A DNA stretch of 64,000 bases from Larix kaempferi (GCA_027924585.1 BSBM01000592.1:8068501-8132500), one strand, 5' to 3'. Counted from the stretch's first letter, positions 1 through 12,091 are shown. The notes: a model not told the origin generated them from the sequence alone. A program made the numbers and translations.

Positions 1-122
1 TTTGATTCTTGTGATGCTTGTGATGCTTGTCATATTATGATTGTCATGCATTGATATACTGTAGATGTTATTCTCTCAGCAAAGATCCTAGAGTATAATG
101 AATTAATGCTCAAAATTTAACA
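1..122 (+). repeat. 5' LTR (3' end only) of copia element 1
   Basis: Matches the last 122 bp of the 3' LTR with one difference and ends in CA directly before the primer binding site. The rest of this LTR lies outside the window. Confidence 0.95.
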
Positions 123-134
123 TGGTATCAGAGC
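123..134 (+). other. Primer binding site, initiator tRNA-Met
   Basis: TGGTATCAGAGC follows the LTR end with no gap. This is the standard primer site of plant copia elements, complementary to the 3' end of initiator tRNA-Met, where minus-strand cDNA synthesis starts. Confidence 0.95.
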
Positions 135-696
135 TAACCTGAGAAGAAGACATTTTGCAGTGACGGAAGCTTGTGTTCCTTGTTTATTGGGTTTCTCTCC
201 ACAGATTTTTGAAATTCAGTATAGTAGATTGGATCTACTCATCAAGGCGCATCTATCTGTCCAATCAGAATTCAGTTCCGAGCATTTTCAGATTTGGCCC
301 TAAAAATTAGGGTTTCCACAAAAATAGGAATTTATGGAAACTGAAGGCACAGCTGGAAGCTCCTTGCAAAAATCGAAGGTTAGAGCTTTGGATCGAGATT
401 TTTGGCTGGGTAGATCTCTGGGAAACTCAAACCCTAATTCAGGGCTCTCCCTAGTGAACCCGGGAGGACAAAAAGGCAATTTTGAAGGGCAAGACTTTGC
501 TGATCTCAAATTCTGAATGTACTAGGCTGATCAGATCTCCAAGGCGCATCTTTCTATCCTTTTGGAATTTTGAAATTCACATTTTGAATTTTTAGGGTTT
601 CTCTAACAAACCCTAATCCGGGACCAGATCCAGTTTTCAGCACTTCAAGTGGTAAGTCCTAAATCTTTTCTATTTCCATTTGAAGTACTCTTAAAG
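135..696 (+). other. Untranslated leader of copia element 1
   Basis: 562 bp between primer site and gag start. A phrase around GGCGCATCT recurs (near 246 and 542), and 'aaccctaa' motifs are scattered through it. A good 5' splice-donor match (GGTAAGT) sits at 651-657; whether it is used is unknown. Short frames in it look like chance. Confidence 0.7.
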
Positions 697-3600
697 ATGT
701 CTCTCCACACTAAGCTTGAGGATAAGCTTGAAGGGGCTGATAACTTCCGAGTCTGGAAGTATAGGATTGGGTTAATCTTGGAAGAGAATGAGTTGGACTC
801 ATATGTGAAAGAAGACATCCCTATCCCAGAGGATGAAGAAGCCAAGGCATTACACAAGAAGAACTTGGTCAAGGCAAAGAGAATCATTGCTGATTCTATC
901 AAAGACCATCTCATACCCCATGTGTCTTCTCTTAAGACACCCAAGGAGATGTTTGAATCTTTGACCAAGCTATTTGAAGGAAAGAACATAAATCGAAAGA
1001 TGACCCTGCGGAACCAATTGAAAGCAGTGAAGTTTCAGAATGGAGAAACCATTCAATCTTACTTTTCAAGGGTCTCCCAGATCAAGGAACAATTAGAAGC
1101 AGTAGATGAAATGGTGGAGAATGGTGAAGTGGTGATGACCACTCTAAATGGCCTACCCGGGTCATGGGATTCCTTTATTCAAGGAATTTGTGCAAGGAAG
1201 AAGTTGATCTCCTTCAGTAGACTTCGGGAAGAATGCTCTCAAGAAGAAGCTAGACTTATAGTCCGTGAAGAAAAGATGGGAGGTGAAGATCAAGCTCTTG
1301 CAGCCCAGACCAGGAAAGGAAAGTTCAAGAAAGAGCCATCTCACTCCAAGAGATCTTCACATCAATTCAAAGAAAGAAGAGTATGCTTCACCTGTAATGA
1401 GAAAGGACATATTGCCATAAATTGTCCCAAGAACAAGAAGGACAACAACATCTCAAATAAGAAGAAGAAGGGTGGCAAAAGAAGGTTTCATGCTCATGCT
1501 GCCGAAGATGATGAACCTCCAAAGAAGAAGGCTAGGGCAGAAAGTGATAGTAATGATGACTCATCAAGTGAAGAAGAGTATGTTCTGATCTCTGCTCTCA
1601 CAGGTACCATCTCTCATGGTTGTAATGATTGGTTGATTGATAGTGGGGCTTCCAAACACATGACTGGGTTCAAAGAATCTTTTGTGAACCTATCTGAACA
1701 TGAATCACCCCATAAGGTGAAACTTGGGGATGATTATCAATACCCAATCAAAGGAAGTGGTGAAGCCTCCTACAACCTAGATTCTGGAAAATCTCTGAAG
1801 ATGAAGGAAGTACTTTATGTACCTGGGCTCAAGAAGAACTTACTCTCCATTTCTGCATTAGATGCAAAAGGTATGAGGGTTGCATTTGTGGATGGCCAAG
1901 TCCTAATGTGGCCAAAGGGAAAGACCATAGATGATGCAGTAGTAATTGGAGAGCAAGAGGGAGGCTTGTATAAATTGAATGGACAACCTGAACATGCCAT
2001 GGTGCATGAATCCATGGAGCCAAGTGAACTTTGGCATAGAAGACTTGCTCACATGCACTATAGAGCACTTCCAATTGCAAGCAAGGCAGTAGAGGGTCTT
2101 CCTGAAATCAAGACCAAAAATGAAGGTGTTTGCAAAGGATGTGCAAAAGGTAAGAACATTAAGAAGGCTTTCCCAAGCAGTGAAAGCAAGGCAAAAGACA
2201 TCCTGGAAATCATCCACTCAGATGTATGTGGTCCTATGTCATCTAGTTCCCTAAGTGGGTATGTTTACTATGTCTCATTTATTGATGACTTCTCCAGGAA
2301 GACTTGGGTATACTTCTTGAAGGGCAAAGATGAGGTGCTTGATAAATTCAAGGAATTCAAAACCATGATGGAGAATCAAACTGACAAGAAGATCAAAACA
2401 TTCAGATCCGACAATGGTGGAGAATTCACCTCAAATGACTTCAAGAAGCTTTGCAGTGATTCAGGGATTAAGAGGGAGTTGACTGCTCCTTATAATCCTC
2501 AACAGAATGGTGTTGCAGAAAGGAAGAACAGAACTATCATGGAAGCAGCAAGGGAAATGTTGCATGACCAGGATCTTCCTATGCATCTATGGGCAGAAGC
2601 AGCTAGAACAGCTGTATATGTTCAGAACAGAAAACCCCACAAGATATTGGACAACAAGACACCAGAAGAGGTCTTTTCTGGTAAGAAACCTGAAGTCATT
2701 CATCTCAGAATATCTGGTTGTCCAGTGTACACTCATGTCCCAAAGGAAAAGAGGACTAAACTAGATCCTTCAGGAAAGAAGGGTATTTTTGTGGGATACA
2801 GTGAAAGCTCGAAGGCTTACAGAATATACTTTCCAGGGTTCAAGAAGATTGATGTCAGCAGGGATGTAACATTTGATGAAAACTCAGCATTCATCAAATC
2901 AAGGAAGGCACCTACTGAAGCTTATGAAGAACCTAAGGAAACAAGATTTCAGGACACTCCCATGACTGAAGCAGTTCCAGAAGCTGTTCGTGAGTTTGAA
3001 GATCCACAAGAACCTATAGATCCACCCTGTGAGGATAAATCTCACAAGAGGAAACCTGTATGGGCTAGAGAGCTCATTCAAGATGCAGAAAGATTTGGTA
3101 TCCCAGAAGAAGAACACAGAGCAAAGAAAAGAACCAGATCACAAACCAGCTATGTTGCTTTACTCTGTGACATTATGAACAAAGAACCTTCCAGTTATGA
3201 AGAAGCGGTAGAAAAGAAAGAATGGAAGGATGCCATGGTTGAGGAATACCAATCAATAATGAAGAATGATGTTTGGGATGTTGTCCCAAGACCTAAAGAG
3301 AAGTCTGTTGTGACTTCTAAATGGATCTTCAAAATCAAACATGCTGCAGATGGCGTTGTGGAGAAATACAAAGCAAGATTCGTAGCTCGTGGATTCTCTC
3401 AGAAAGAGGGAATAGATTATGAAGAAACTTTTGCACCTGTAGCCAGGTATACTTCCATCAGAACAGTACTTTCCCTGGCTACAACTATGAAATGGAAAAT
3501 ACACCAAATGGATGTCAAGACCGCTTTCCTGAATGGTATAGTTGAAGAGGAAGTATATGTGGAACAACCACTTGGTTTTGAAATACATGGCAGGGATTCA

Positions 3601-4626
3601 TATGTGTGCAGACTGAAGAAAGCCTTGTATGGCTTGAAGCAAGCTCCCAGAACTTGGTATGGTAGGATGGACAGTTTCCTATCTAGTTTGGGCTTTACCA
3701 AGAGTAAAGCGGATTCCAACCTTTACTACAAGGTTGAGGAAGGGAATCCTATGATTCTACTCCTGTATGTGGATGACTTATTTGTAACAGGAGATGACAG
3801 ACTGATTGCAGATACTAAAAGGAAGCTTGCCGCAGAATTCGATATGAAAGATTTGGGAATGATGCACTATTTCCTAGGTATGGAGGTGTGGCAGAATGCA
3901 GGTGGGATCTTCCTTGGTCAAGGGAAGTACACAGTAGATATCCTGAAGAGATTTGGGATGATGGATTGCAAGGCCATGGCCACACCTATGGCATCGAATC
4001 TGAAGCTTCTATGTGATGCTTCATCTGAGCCAGTTGATGTCTCCATGTATCGTCAGATGATTGGGTCCTTGATGTACCTGACGAACACGAGACCAGATAT
4101 TTGCTTTGCTGTGAACACATTGAGCCAGTTCCTGACGGATCCGAGGAGTGTTCACCTGATTGCTGTAAAGCATGTTCTGAGGTACCTGAAGGGTACAGTG
4201 GATTATGGGCTCAAGTATGAAGCGAATCAAAAGTTTAACCTGCAGGGTTATGTTGATTCAGATTGGGCTGGCAGTGCTGCAGATAGGAAGAGCACATCTG
4301 GGTGTTGCTTCAATATGGGATCAGGTGTGATCTCTTGGTTTAGCAGGAAGCAGTCCTGTGTCGCACTGAGTACAGCAGAGGCTGAGTATGTTGCAGCCTG
4401 TTCAGCTAGTTGTGAGGCAGTATGGCTACGAAAGCTACTGTCTGAGTTATTTGATCTCCCGCTGGATGCTACTGGTATCTTCTGTGATAACCAGAGTTGT
4501 GTGAAGCTATCCGAGAACCCAGTGTTTCATGACAGGTCGAAACACATAGAGATCAAATATCACTATATCAGGGATATGGTGCAAAGAGGAGCTGTGAAGC
4601 TCCTGTATGTTGCGACGGGCGAGTAG
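697..4626 (+). CDS. Copia gag-pol polyprotein, one nonsense codon near the C-terminus
   Basis: Polyprotein for particle formation, cleavage, reverse transcription and integration. I chose the ATG at 697; an upstream in-frame GTG at 649 lies in the leader. Visible motifs: gag CCHC knuckle [14 protein letters not shown] (residues 230-243); protease [10 protein letters not shown] (D315); GAG-pre-integrase LWHRRLAH (about 445-452); integrase D509, D572 and E608 with exact D-35-E spacing; RT MDVKTAF (D939) and YVDD (D1026, D1027); RNase H start DSDWAG (about D1187) and [13 protein letters not shown] at 4624-4626 stops the frame where relatives read on into an IADVLTKPL motif. That tail stays in frame to a TGA at 4726-4728 (1343 codons without the stop). 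Otherwise no break was seen in 1309 codons. The lost tail lies at the RNase H end, so activity is uncertain. Confidence 0.93.
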   Translation: MSLHTKLEDKLEGADNFRVWKYRIGLILEENELDSYVKEDIPIPEDEEAKALHKKNLVKAKRIIADSIKDHLIPHVSSLKTPKEMFESLTKLFEGKNINRKMTLRNQLKAVKFQNGETIQSYFSRVSQIKEQLEAVDEMVENGEVVMTTLNGLPGSWDSFIQGICARKKLISFSRLREECSQEEARLIVREEKMGGEDQALAAQTRKGKFKKEPSHSKRSSHQFKERRVCFTCNEKGHIAINCPKNKKDNNISNKKKKGGKRRFHAHAAEDDEPPKKKARAESDSNDDSSSEEEYVLISALTGTISHGCNDWLIDSGASKHMTGFKESFVNLSEHESPHKVKLGDDYQYPIKGSGEASYNLDSGKSLKMKEVLYVPGLKKNLLSISALDAKGMRVAFVDGQVLMWPKGKTIDDAVVIGEQEGGLYKLNGQPEHAMVHESMEPSELWHRRLAHMHYRALPIASKAVEGLPEIKTKNEGVCKGCAKGKNIKKAFPSSESKAKDILEIIHSDVCGPMSSSSLSGYVYYVSFIDDFSRKTWVYFLKGKDEVLDKFKEFKTMMENQTDKKIKTFRSDNGGEFTSNDFKKLCSDSGIKRELTAPYNPQQNGVAERKNRTIMEAAREMLHDQDLPMHLWAEAARTAVYVQNRKPHKILDNKTPEEVFSGKKPEVIHLRISGCPVYTHVPKEKRTKLDPSGKKGIFVGYSESSKAYRIYFPGFKKIDVSRDVTFDENSAFIKSRKAPTEAYEEPKETRFQDTPMTEAVPEAVREFEDPQEPIDPPCEDKSHKRKPVWARELIQDAERFGIPEEEHRAKKRTRSQTSYVALLCDIMNKEPSSYEEAVEKKEWKDAMVEEYQSIMKNDVWDVVPRPKEKSVVTSKWIFKIKHAADGVVEKYKARFVARGFSQKEGIDYEETFAPVARYTSIRTVLSLATTMKWKIHQMDVKTAFLNGIVEEEVYVEQPLGFEIHGRDSYVCRLKKALYGLKQAPRTWYGRMDSFLSSLGFTKSKADSNLYYKVEEGNPMILLLYVDDLFVTGDDRLIADTKRKLAAEFDMKDLGMMHYFLGMEVWQNAGGIFLGQGKYTVDILKRFGMMDCKAMATPMASNLKLLCDASSEPVDVSMYRQMIGSLMYLTNTRPDICFAVNTLSQFLTDPRSVHLIAVKHVLRYLKGTVDYGLKYEANQKFNLQGYVDSDWAGSAADRKSTSGCCFNMGSGVISWFSRKQSCVALSTAEAEYVAACSASCEAVWLRKLLSELFDLPLDATGIFCDNQSCVKLSENPVFHDRSKHIEIKYHYIRDMVQRGAVKLLYVATGE

Positions 4627-4843
4627 ATTGCAGATGTGCTGACGAAGCCACTAGCCAGGGTGAAGTTCGAGTACTTCAGAGAGAGGCTTGGCGTGCTTCA
4701 GATCGAGGACACTTCGAGGAAGAAGTGATGAACACATTTGCTGAAGCCATTCCAAGCATGATTGGAAGGGGAATCCTTCACATGGCTGTGGATGTAAGCG
4801 CTAAATGATGAACATCAGGAGGATGTTCTGGTTTCTGCTTAGA

Positions 4844-5065
4844 TATGATCAGTTGGATCATTATATGTATTTTGTGTATGCATCATGTTGGATGCTGGAT
4901 ATGATCAGTTGGATCATTATATGTATTTTGTGTATGCATCATGTTGGATGCTGGATATGATCAGTTGGATCATTATATGTATGTATGAATGCATCATGTT
5001 GGATGCTGGATATGATCGGTTGGATCATGTGTATGTATTTTGTATGAACGCATCATGTTGGATGC
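4844..5065 (+). repeat. Tandem repeat, about 56-bp unit, 4 copies
   Basis: TATGATCAGTTGGATCAT starts at 4844, 4900 and 4956, with a variant at 5011, so the period is 55-56 bp. It lies between the polyprotein stop and the purine tract. Frames running through it are by-products of the repeat. Confidence 0.9.
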
Positions 5066-5290
5066 TAATGGATACATTGTGTGGATCATGTATCTTTGTA
5101 TGATCAGGTAGATCATGTATGTTGATGGATACATTGTGTGGATCATGTATCTTTGTATGATCAGGTAGATCATGTATGCTGATGGATACATTGTGTGGAT
5201 CATGTATCTTTGTATGATCAGGTGGATCATGTATGTTGATGGATACATTGTGTGGATCATGTATCTATGTATGTATCAGGTGGATACTTG
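5066..5290 (+). repeat. Tandem repeat, 57-bp unit, about 4 copies
   Basis: TGATCAGGTAGATCATGTAT starts at 5101, 5158 and 5215, with a variant at 5272, so the period is 57 bp. It shares GGATCAT words with the preceding 56-bp array and probably diverged from it. Confidence 0.9.
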
Positions 5291-5424
5291 GATGATCGTG
5301 GATGACGAGCTTCTCCAGATGACATGCAGCAGGATGTTGCAGTGATGATGATCAGGATGATCATGTGTACATCAGGATGATGTTTGATAAGTATCAGATG
5401 ATACTTTGTGGCCGTGGATCAGGT

Positions 5425-5975
5425 TGTGCAGGAAAGCATGTAATTTGTGCCCTGGGAGATTTGCATATGGTCTTTCGAGGTTTTGCCTATGGCATGTAAT
5501 TCGGTGCCCTGGGACATCTGGAAAATGCTCTTGCGAGGTTTTGCTTGGGAGGACATTTAATTTGTGCCCTGGGAGATTTCAGGTCGGAGTTGTGTACCCG
5601 TAACATCCTGAGATGCTCTTGCGAGGTTTTGTCCTATGGCATGTAATTTACTCCTGGGAGATCTGGACAGGATGAAAAAGGCCTCAGATGCTTCAGCCAG
5701 GTTTTGCCATGACCACATGTAATTTGCTCCTGGGAGATCTGGACAGGATGAAAAAGGCCTCAGATGCTTCAGCCAGGTTTTGTGGTGAGATCACATGTAA
5801 TGTGCTCCTGGGAGATCCGACAGGTAGAGCCGTGTGCTCGTAACAGCCTGGGATGCTTCAGCCAGGTTTTGTGATGGGTCACATGTAATGTGCTCCTGGG
5901 AGATCCTACAGGTAGAGCTGTGTGCTCGTAATAGCCTGGGATGCTGCAGCCAGGTTTTGTGACACACGTAATGAG
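5425..5975 (+). repeat. Tandem array of 60-90 bp units, about 7 copies
   Basis: Each unit opens with a form of CATGTAATTTGTGCCCTGGG and closes with a form of GCCAGGTTTTG. Unit length varies because the middle differs. The same two phrases occur, inverted, in the array at 6820-7150 of the neighbouring element, so the array is a family character of the 3' non-coding region. Confidence 0.85.
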
Positions 5976-6200
5976 TCCTGAGGATTCCACAGTATGGCCA
6001 GTGATGATGAAGACCTGCAGATGGCGGGCCTACATCCAGTATGAAAAATGATTGGCTCTGTAGAACTTCCTATGACGAGTAGAGTCAGAGATTGGTTGAG
6101 ATAACAGCAGCAGTGACGATGATGATGACGATGCATCGATGACGATGATCCAGAGAAGAAGACTTGTCTAGCAGATCTGTGTCGAGAAATACCTTCCTAG

Positions 6201-6211
6201 TTAAGAGGGAT
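6201..6211 (+). other. Polypurine tract
   Basis: A purine-rich run (AAGAGGGA) sits immediately before the TG of the 3' LTR, where plus-strand DNA synthesis would be primed. Confidence 0.7.
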
Positions 6212-6819
6212 TGTTGATGTATATGTAACTTCGGAATGTATTTCATCTGTATATTTTATATATATTTATTGTACCCTTATAAGAGATGTGTCATTCCTCT
6301 ATAAGGAAGTGTCGTCATGTGGATTGACAAGTGTCGCAAGTGTGTGTACTTGCCGATGGGTTATTAGACCACCATTTGGGGTCGGCCCGGAATTATATAT
6401 AATATAATGTGGATGTATCTAAGTAGACAAGTCGGCCCCAGTAGGTCACTGGGCAAAAAGGTAAGTATAAATAGAGATAGGAGATCTCTATTTTACTTAC
6501 TCGAAAAAGTAACTCACTCTCTCTCTGGAAAGTGGCGTACTTGTGAGGAGGAGGAGGATCATCTTCTAGGAGACTATCTCAGTGTTAATTGGTTGTATTT
6601 TGGTTGAGCCATTGCTCTCTCTATCTCTGAGGAAGTTGTGGGGTTTTTCACCTTAGGGTTTTCCCCACGGAAACTCTGTGTCTCTTGTCTCTATGCTTTT
6701 GATTCTTGTGATGCTTGTGATGCTTGTCATATTATGATTGTCATGCATTGATATACTGTATATGTTATTCTCTCAGCAAAGATCCTAGAGTATAATGAAT
6801 TAATGCTCAAAATTTAACA
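6212..6819 (+). repeat. 3' LTR of copia element 1 (608 bp)
   Basis: Begins TGTTGATG and ends TTTAACA (TG...CA). Its last 122 bp equal the partial 5' LTR at the window start. It includes a TATA box and one copy of a GGGTTATTAGACCACC motif that is repeated in the LTR of element 2. Confidence 0.93.
6466..6473 (+). promoter_or_regulatory. TATA box of copia LTR
   Basis: TATAAATA, about 255 bp after the LTR start, in the position expected for the U3 promoter; transcription should begin some 25-35 bp downstream. Confidence 0.7.
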
Positions 6820-7150
6820 AAGATCTCTAAAGAGAATCCGAGGAATTTTACGTGCCTAGCACAACCTGTCCGAATCTCCAGGACTTATTACATGTGGTCC
6901 CCACAAAACCTTAAAAGAGTGTCTTTCCCAGCAAGATCTCTAAAGAGCATCCGAGGACTTTTACGTGCCTAACACAACCTGTCCGGATCTCGAGGACTTA
7001 TTACATGTGGTCTAGCAAAACCTTAAAAGAGTGTCTTTCCCTCCAAGATAGCTAAAGAGCATCCAAGGACTTGTACGTGCCTATCACAACCTGTCCAGAT
7101 CTCTGGGACTTATTACATGCTACCCTAGCACAACCTATCCACAGCCACAG
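6820..7150 (-). repeat. Tandem repeat, about 112-bp unit, 3 copies
   Basis: Units start at 6820, 6933 and 7045 with AAGAT..CTAAAGAG. On the minus strand they read as the same CATGTAAT...GGTTTTG theme as the array at 5425-5975. The third copy is cut short by the insertion at 7155. Confidence 0.88.
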
Positions 7151-7154
7151 ACAT

Positions 7155-7424
7155 GGTAATTTATAAGGATTCTAATATTATACTTAAGTATAGTATCCTA
7201 GGCGATTATTTTGGATTGAAAAAAACATGCATATAGATAGGTAGGCGAATATTAAATATGAAACATATAATTTACTATTGAAATGTGTAAATTTTGGCGA
7301 ATATTATGACAAAAAAACATATTTTATGTAAATATAGGCGATATTAGAGACTAAAAATGACCAAATAGCGAATTTATTTTTTGAAAAATAGCCAATTGGC
7401 GAAATTTCGCCCTTAAAAATTACC
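7155..7424. mobile_element. Candidate MITE, 270 bp, 14-bp terminal inverted repeats
   Basis: The left end GGTAATTTATAAGG and the right end CCTTAAAAATTACC are inverted repeats with one mismatch. The segment interrupts the 3' repeat region of element 2. Inside are several GGCGAATATT/GGCGATATT words and a perfect palindrome GGCGAAATTTCGCC (7398-7411), resembling subterminal transposase sites. No clear target duplication was found, so the superfamily is open. Confidence 0.55.
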
Positions 7425-7559
7425 CTAGCCATGGAGTACCATCCTGATACTCATGATCAACCTAATCATCTTGACACGAAACATCATCTTGATGCTCATG
7501 ATCATACTAATCATCATCATATAATACATCATCCTGATGCACATCATCACATCACATGA

Positions 7560-7825
7560 TCGTCCTGATCATCATCATAGCATCATCCTGATGCATATCA
7601 TCTGGAGCATCGTCCTAATGCTCATCACACATGATCATCCTGATCATCATCATACATAGCATCATCTGGAGCATCATCCCGATGCTCATCACGCATGATC
7701 ATCCTGATCATCATCATACATAGCATCATCTGGAGCATCATCTTGATGCTCATCACACATGATCATCCTAATCATCATCATACATAGCATCATCTGGAGC
7801 ATCATCCTGATGCTCTTCACACAAC
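7560..7825 (-). repeat. Tandem repeat, 64-bp unit, about 4 copies
   Basis: ATGATCATCCTGATCATCAT starts at 7631 and 7695 with a variant at 7759, so the period is 64 bp; a degenerate copy precedes them. It is the counterpart of the 56/57-bp arrays of element 1, in the same place relative to the RNase H end. Confidence 0.85.
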
Positions 7826-7896
7826 GCTTACATCCATAGCCATGAGAAGGATCCTCCTACCACCATGCTTGGAATGGCTCCAGCAAATGTGTCCCA

Positions 7897-9464
7897 TCAC
7901 TTCCTCCACGAAGTATCTTCTATCTGAAGAACTCCAAGCCTCTCTCTGAAGTACTCGAACTTCACTTTGGCTAGTGGTTTGGTCAACACATTTGCACTAT
8001 GCTCATCTGTCACAACATATAGGAGCTTCACTGTTCCTCTCTGCACCATATCCCTGATATAGTGATATTTGATCTCGATGTTCTTCAACTTGTCATGGAA
8101 CACTGAGTTCTCTAACAACTTCACACAACTCTGGTTGTCACAATAGATACAAGTAGCATCCAACTGGAGATCAAATAAATCAGACAGTAGCTTCCTTAGC
8201 CATACTACCTCACAACTAGCCGAACAAGCTGCAACATACTCTGCTTCGGCTGTACTCAGTGCTACGCAGGATTGCTTCCTGCTAAACCAAGAGATCACAC
8301 CTTATCCCATACTGAAGTAGCACCCCGAAGTGCTCTTCCTATCTGCAGCACTTCCTGCCCAATATGAATCAACATAACCCTCTAGGTTAAACTTTTGGTT
8401 CGCATCATACTTGAGCCCATAATCAATCGTACCCTTCAAGTACCTCAGCATATGCTTTACATCAATCAGGTGAACATGTCTAGGATTCATCAAGAAATGG
8501 CTCAATGTGTTCACCGTAAAGAAAATATTTGGTCGCGTGTTTGTCAGGTACATCAAGGACCCAATCATCTAACAATACAACGTGGCATCAACTGAATCTG
8601 ATGAAGCATCGCTCAATAGCTTGAGGTTCGATGCCTTAGGTGTGGCCATGGCCTTGCATTCCATCATCCCAAACCACTTCAGGATCTCTACTGCATACTT
8701 CCCTTGTCCAAGGAAGATTCCATATGCTCTCTGCCACACCTCCATACCGAGAAAGTAATGCATCATACCCAAGTCCTTCATCTCAAACTCGGCAGCAAGC
8801 TTCCTCTTCGTATTGGAAATCAACCTATCCTCACCTATCACAAACAGGTCATCCACATATAGTAGGAGTATCACTGGATTGCCTTCCTCAATCTTGTAGT
8901 AAAGGTTGGAATCCACTTTACTCTTGGTAAAGCTCAAACTAGACAGGAAGTTGTCTATCCTGTCATACCATGTCCTGGGTGCTTGCTTTAAGCCATACAA
9001 GGCTTTCTTTAACTTGCACACATATAACTCCCTATCATGTGTCTCAAAACCGAGTGGTTGCTCCACATACATTTCCTCTTCGACTACACCATTGAAGAAA
9101 GTTGTCTTGACATCCATCTGGTGTATCTTCCACTTCATTTTGGGAGAAGCCACGAGCCACAAATCTTGCCTTGTATTTCTCTATGCTACCATTTGCAGCA
9201 TGCTTGATCTTGTAGATCCACTTGGAAGTCACAACAAAATTCCCTTCTGGTATTGGGACCACATCCCAGACATCATTCTTCATGATCGACTGGTACTCCT
9301 TGATCATGGCATCCTTCCATTATTGTATCCCTGATCCTGGGAACTTCAGATTCTTCAATATCTTCAATAGGTAGTTTTCTTGAACTTCGTTGCTGGAACA
9401 AATGTTGTGTGAGTCTTCGTCGCTTGTTCTTCGAAACAAGTATCTCTTGTAGGTGATGGTACAT
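7897..9464 (-). pseudogene. Copia RT-RNase H remnant of element 2
   Basis: Reads on the minus strand in the order RT then RNase H, close in sequence to element 1. Motifs: [72 protein letters not shown], and a natural stop at 7897-7899. Breaks: about 83 bp missing at about 9146 relative to element 1 (just after GFSQ), which shifts the frame; a TAG at 8569-8571; a TAA at 8302-8304. In the RNase H start DSDWAG has become DSYWAG. Above about 9310 only a poor match to the integrase-RT linker remains. It cannot encode a working enzyme. Confidence 0.9.
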
Positions 9465-10980
9465 GGTCTTTCCTACAAGACAAGTTCAATTGCATGATTA
9501 GAAACATCTCATAGATTTCAGAATAAATTCTTACACATAAAGACATATGTCATACAGTCATGCAATTATCTTAGCCAATGCTTCAATACAACATTTATCC
9601 ATATCCTGTAACTTTCTAGATGTCTTCCATCTCTACCAAAACATTGTTAAGAGTGTACACAGCTCCCAACATGTCAGCAAAGAGGTTTCATTCTAGATAA
9701 GTCGCAATGGAATGTTGTACAGTACTACAGGCCACTTACCCATTACTTGTATATAGTAGTATCTTGTTCATTAATGCAACTTTTCTAAAATGCATAATAT
9801 ACATCCTAAATCTAGGAACATAAGTATATACATCACTGAACAACATCATTTAAGTAATCATATACAAGAAATAACAATTCAAATACTTATCTTTGTTTGG
9901 TTGTTGGGTGGACTCCCTCTCAATCTTTGCTTCCTTGCAGGAACTACTAGAGTGTGTTCCCTCTTGATCTTTGCTTCTTTGCAGGAACTACTGGAGTGTG
10001 CTCCCTCTTGATCTTTGCTTTTTGGATTATCTGTCTTTGAACTTATATCCATCTTGTACCACTATGGCATGCTTAAGTGTGCACTAGTGTCATCATTGTG
10101 TCATCCTCAAGATCTCATACATAATCATACATGCATTAGTATAATCTCAATACTATCAAAACATTATGATTCTAAATATGTAAGGTCATGATCATTTAAT
10201 ACACAAGTAATTTATCACAAGCGTTAGTATTCAAGGTTTCAGGGAGTACTTCTTTTACTCATGCATATTCTTATTTGACCATAGGACTCTTCTAGTTTGT
10301 CATACCATTAATCAAACTAAGAATCATAATATGCATAAACCCATGATTATTCAAACCTATAACTTCATGAATAATCTTTATCAATCATACGAAAGTATAC
10401 TAATATGAGACCCTAACACAAGGTAGGATTCTAACTTGATATAAGAAAAACATACCTGGATTATCATGTTTGTGAGTTATGTCTAACATACCCAAACAAT
10501 GTCTTCTTTGTTCTCTTCGATGCTTTAGAGACCTTGTGCTAGTAACCTGCATATCTCATAAGTTAAGCTTTGTAGAACCAAATTATACATACCTTGTAAG
10601 TAGAGCTTCTATGTGATCAATGGCTGTGGATGAGTCTTTGTCTTCATGTCACCATGGTCATATGTTCTTGATCTAGAACTTGATTTGTCTTTCTTGATGT
10701 ACCTTTCATGTTAGTGGACAACATCATCCTTATACAACACCACAGTGCATTAGTACAATCATAAGTGTCATAACCCTAATCAATGAATGTCTTCTATCAT
10801 TCACATGCATTCATACTTTTACAAGTCTAAAAATTAATCAATACTGTACTTACCTCAATAATATGAAGACAAACATATCATGAACTTAATCATGAACATA
10901 TTTCAAAACATACTTGTATCTCCTCAAGTCATACCTATCGAGATTGCTTGTAGTCTTCTTATGTAAGGCCTTAGCCTCAT
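9465..10980. other. Non-coding stretch where gag, protease and integrase would be expected
   Basis: About 1.5 kb, AT-rich, with no frame resembling gag, protease or integrase on either strand. In element 1 those domains take up about 2.4 kb. The region holds a short tandem repeat at 9914-10019. It is either an old replacement or sequence too decayed to read. Confidence 0.6.
9914..10019. repeat. Tandem repeat, 44-bp unit, 2.4 copies
   Basis: TCCCTCT...ATCTTTGCTTC..TGCAGGAACTACT recurs at 9914, 9958 and 10002 (period 44). The short frame across it is caused by the repeat. Confidence 0.85.
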
Positions 10981-12091
10981 CTCCCTTTGGAAATGGAACT
11001 TCTTTACTTATTTAGGTGTCCAAATCATACTCTTCTAGGATTAACCCAATCCACTTTGATTTGTTGAAACTGGATCTAGAGCTGGCTAGGGTTTGACAGA
11101 GAAACCCTAAAAATCCAAACTTAGAATTTTGAACTTCTGTCTCGACGGGGAGATGCAGGTGACCGACGAAAGCAAGCTGGTGTGCTCAGATTTTGAAAAC
11201 TCCAAAAATTGACTCCTCAAAATTGACCTGCGAGTTTCGGATCTGCAGCTTCTGTCAAATTCTGGTTTTCTGGTCAAAATCTCGAACTAGGGTTTGATAG
11301 AGCCCGGGGTTCTACCCAACCAAAAAATTTGATCTTGGTCTCTAAATTTTGATTTTGATGAGGAGCATCCAGCTGTGGTCTTGGATTCCAAAAAATCCAA
11401 CTTTTGCAGAAACCCTAATTTCCCGCAGTAGTGACAAACCAAAAATGAAAGTTGTTAGAATCCAATTCTGTTTGGACAGAAATATATGGCATATTGTTTC
11501 TGATGTATCTCTGAAATTTCGAATCCTCGGGGTCTGAAACTTAGGCCTATGGTAGACTGACCTGTCAGCTTTCCAACCCCACAGATCTGAGATTTAATGT
11601 ATTCTCTGAGAGAGAGATATTCCAAGTGTCGCAACGTGACTTGTTTATGATATGAAATAGCATAGCGAACTTGTACGGAGTTCCATGTGTCACTATTTCA
11701 ACTTCGGCCTCTGAAACCCAGACCTGTGAAACTACAGTTTGTGCCCTAACTGACACTTTTTATGGAATTCCATTTGGAGCTTCCTAGGCCGAGATATGGC
11801 CTTTGTGCCTAGGTCACATGTTTAGGGATGCATTCTGGAAGAGGCAGAAACCCTAACTTGTACGAATAATATCTCACAAAGTAAAACGAATCTAAGGATG
11901 ATATTCGGACACAAGGTACCTGAACATTTCATATTCGGCCTGTAAAAGTTTCAGATCCTGAATCTTTTCCAAAACTGAGTTATAGCGAAAGTGCCATGAT
12001 GACTAGTTTTTACTATACCAAACCCTAGCTTCCAATTTGTCGCAAGTGCAACAAGTTTCATAAATGCCATACAATGCCTTACTTCAGGCTA
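10981..12091 (-). other. Leader region of copia element 2
   Basis: Lies between the minus-strand primer site and the non-coding interior. It carries 'aaccctaa' and 'ctagatccag' phrases like those in the leader of element 1, but is about twice as long. Several short frames run through it without recognisable content. Confidence 0.55.

Larger units (their letters stand above)
1..6819 (+). mobile_element. Ty1/copia LTR retrotransposon, 5' LTR cut by window edge
   Basis: Order seen: end of the 5' LTR, tRNA-Met primer site, leader, one gag-pol frame, long repeat-rich 3' region, purine tract, complete 3' LTR. Bases 1-122 align without gaps to 6698-6819 with one mismatch (position 64), so the two LTRs are nearly identical over the part visible, which argues for a recent insertion. 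From the 608-bp 3' LTR the whole element should be about 7.3 kb, starting some 486 bp before the window. Domain order protease-integrase-RT-RNase H defines Ty1/copia. It abuts sequence that reads as the interior of an opposite-strand relative, so it probably landed inside that element. Confidence 0.95.

Noticed and set aside
334-516. 60-codon frame with ATG in the copia leader
   Set aside because: It lies in the untranslated leader of element 1, has no motif, and is of a length expected by chance.
4885-5260. Open frames of 72-88 codons rich in Met, Ile, His and Tyr
   Set aside because: They are produced by the 56/57-bp tandem repeats, whose period keeps or shifts frames without stops.
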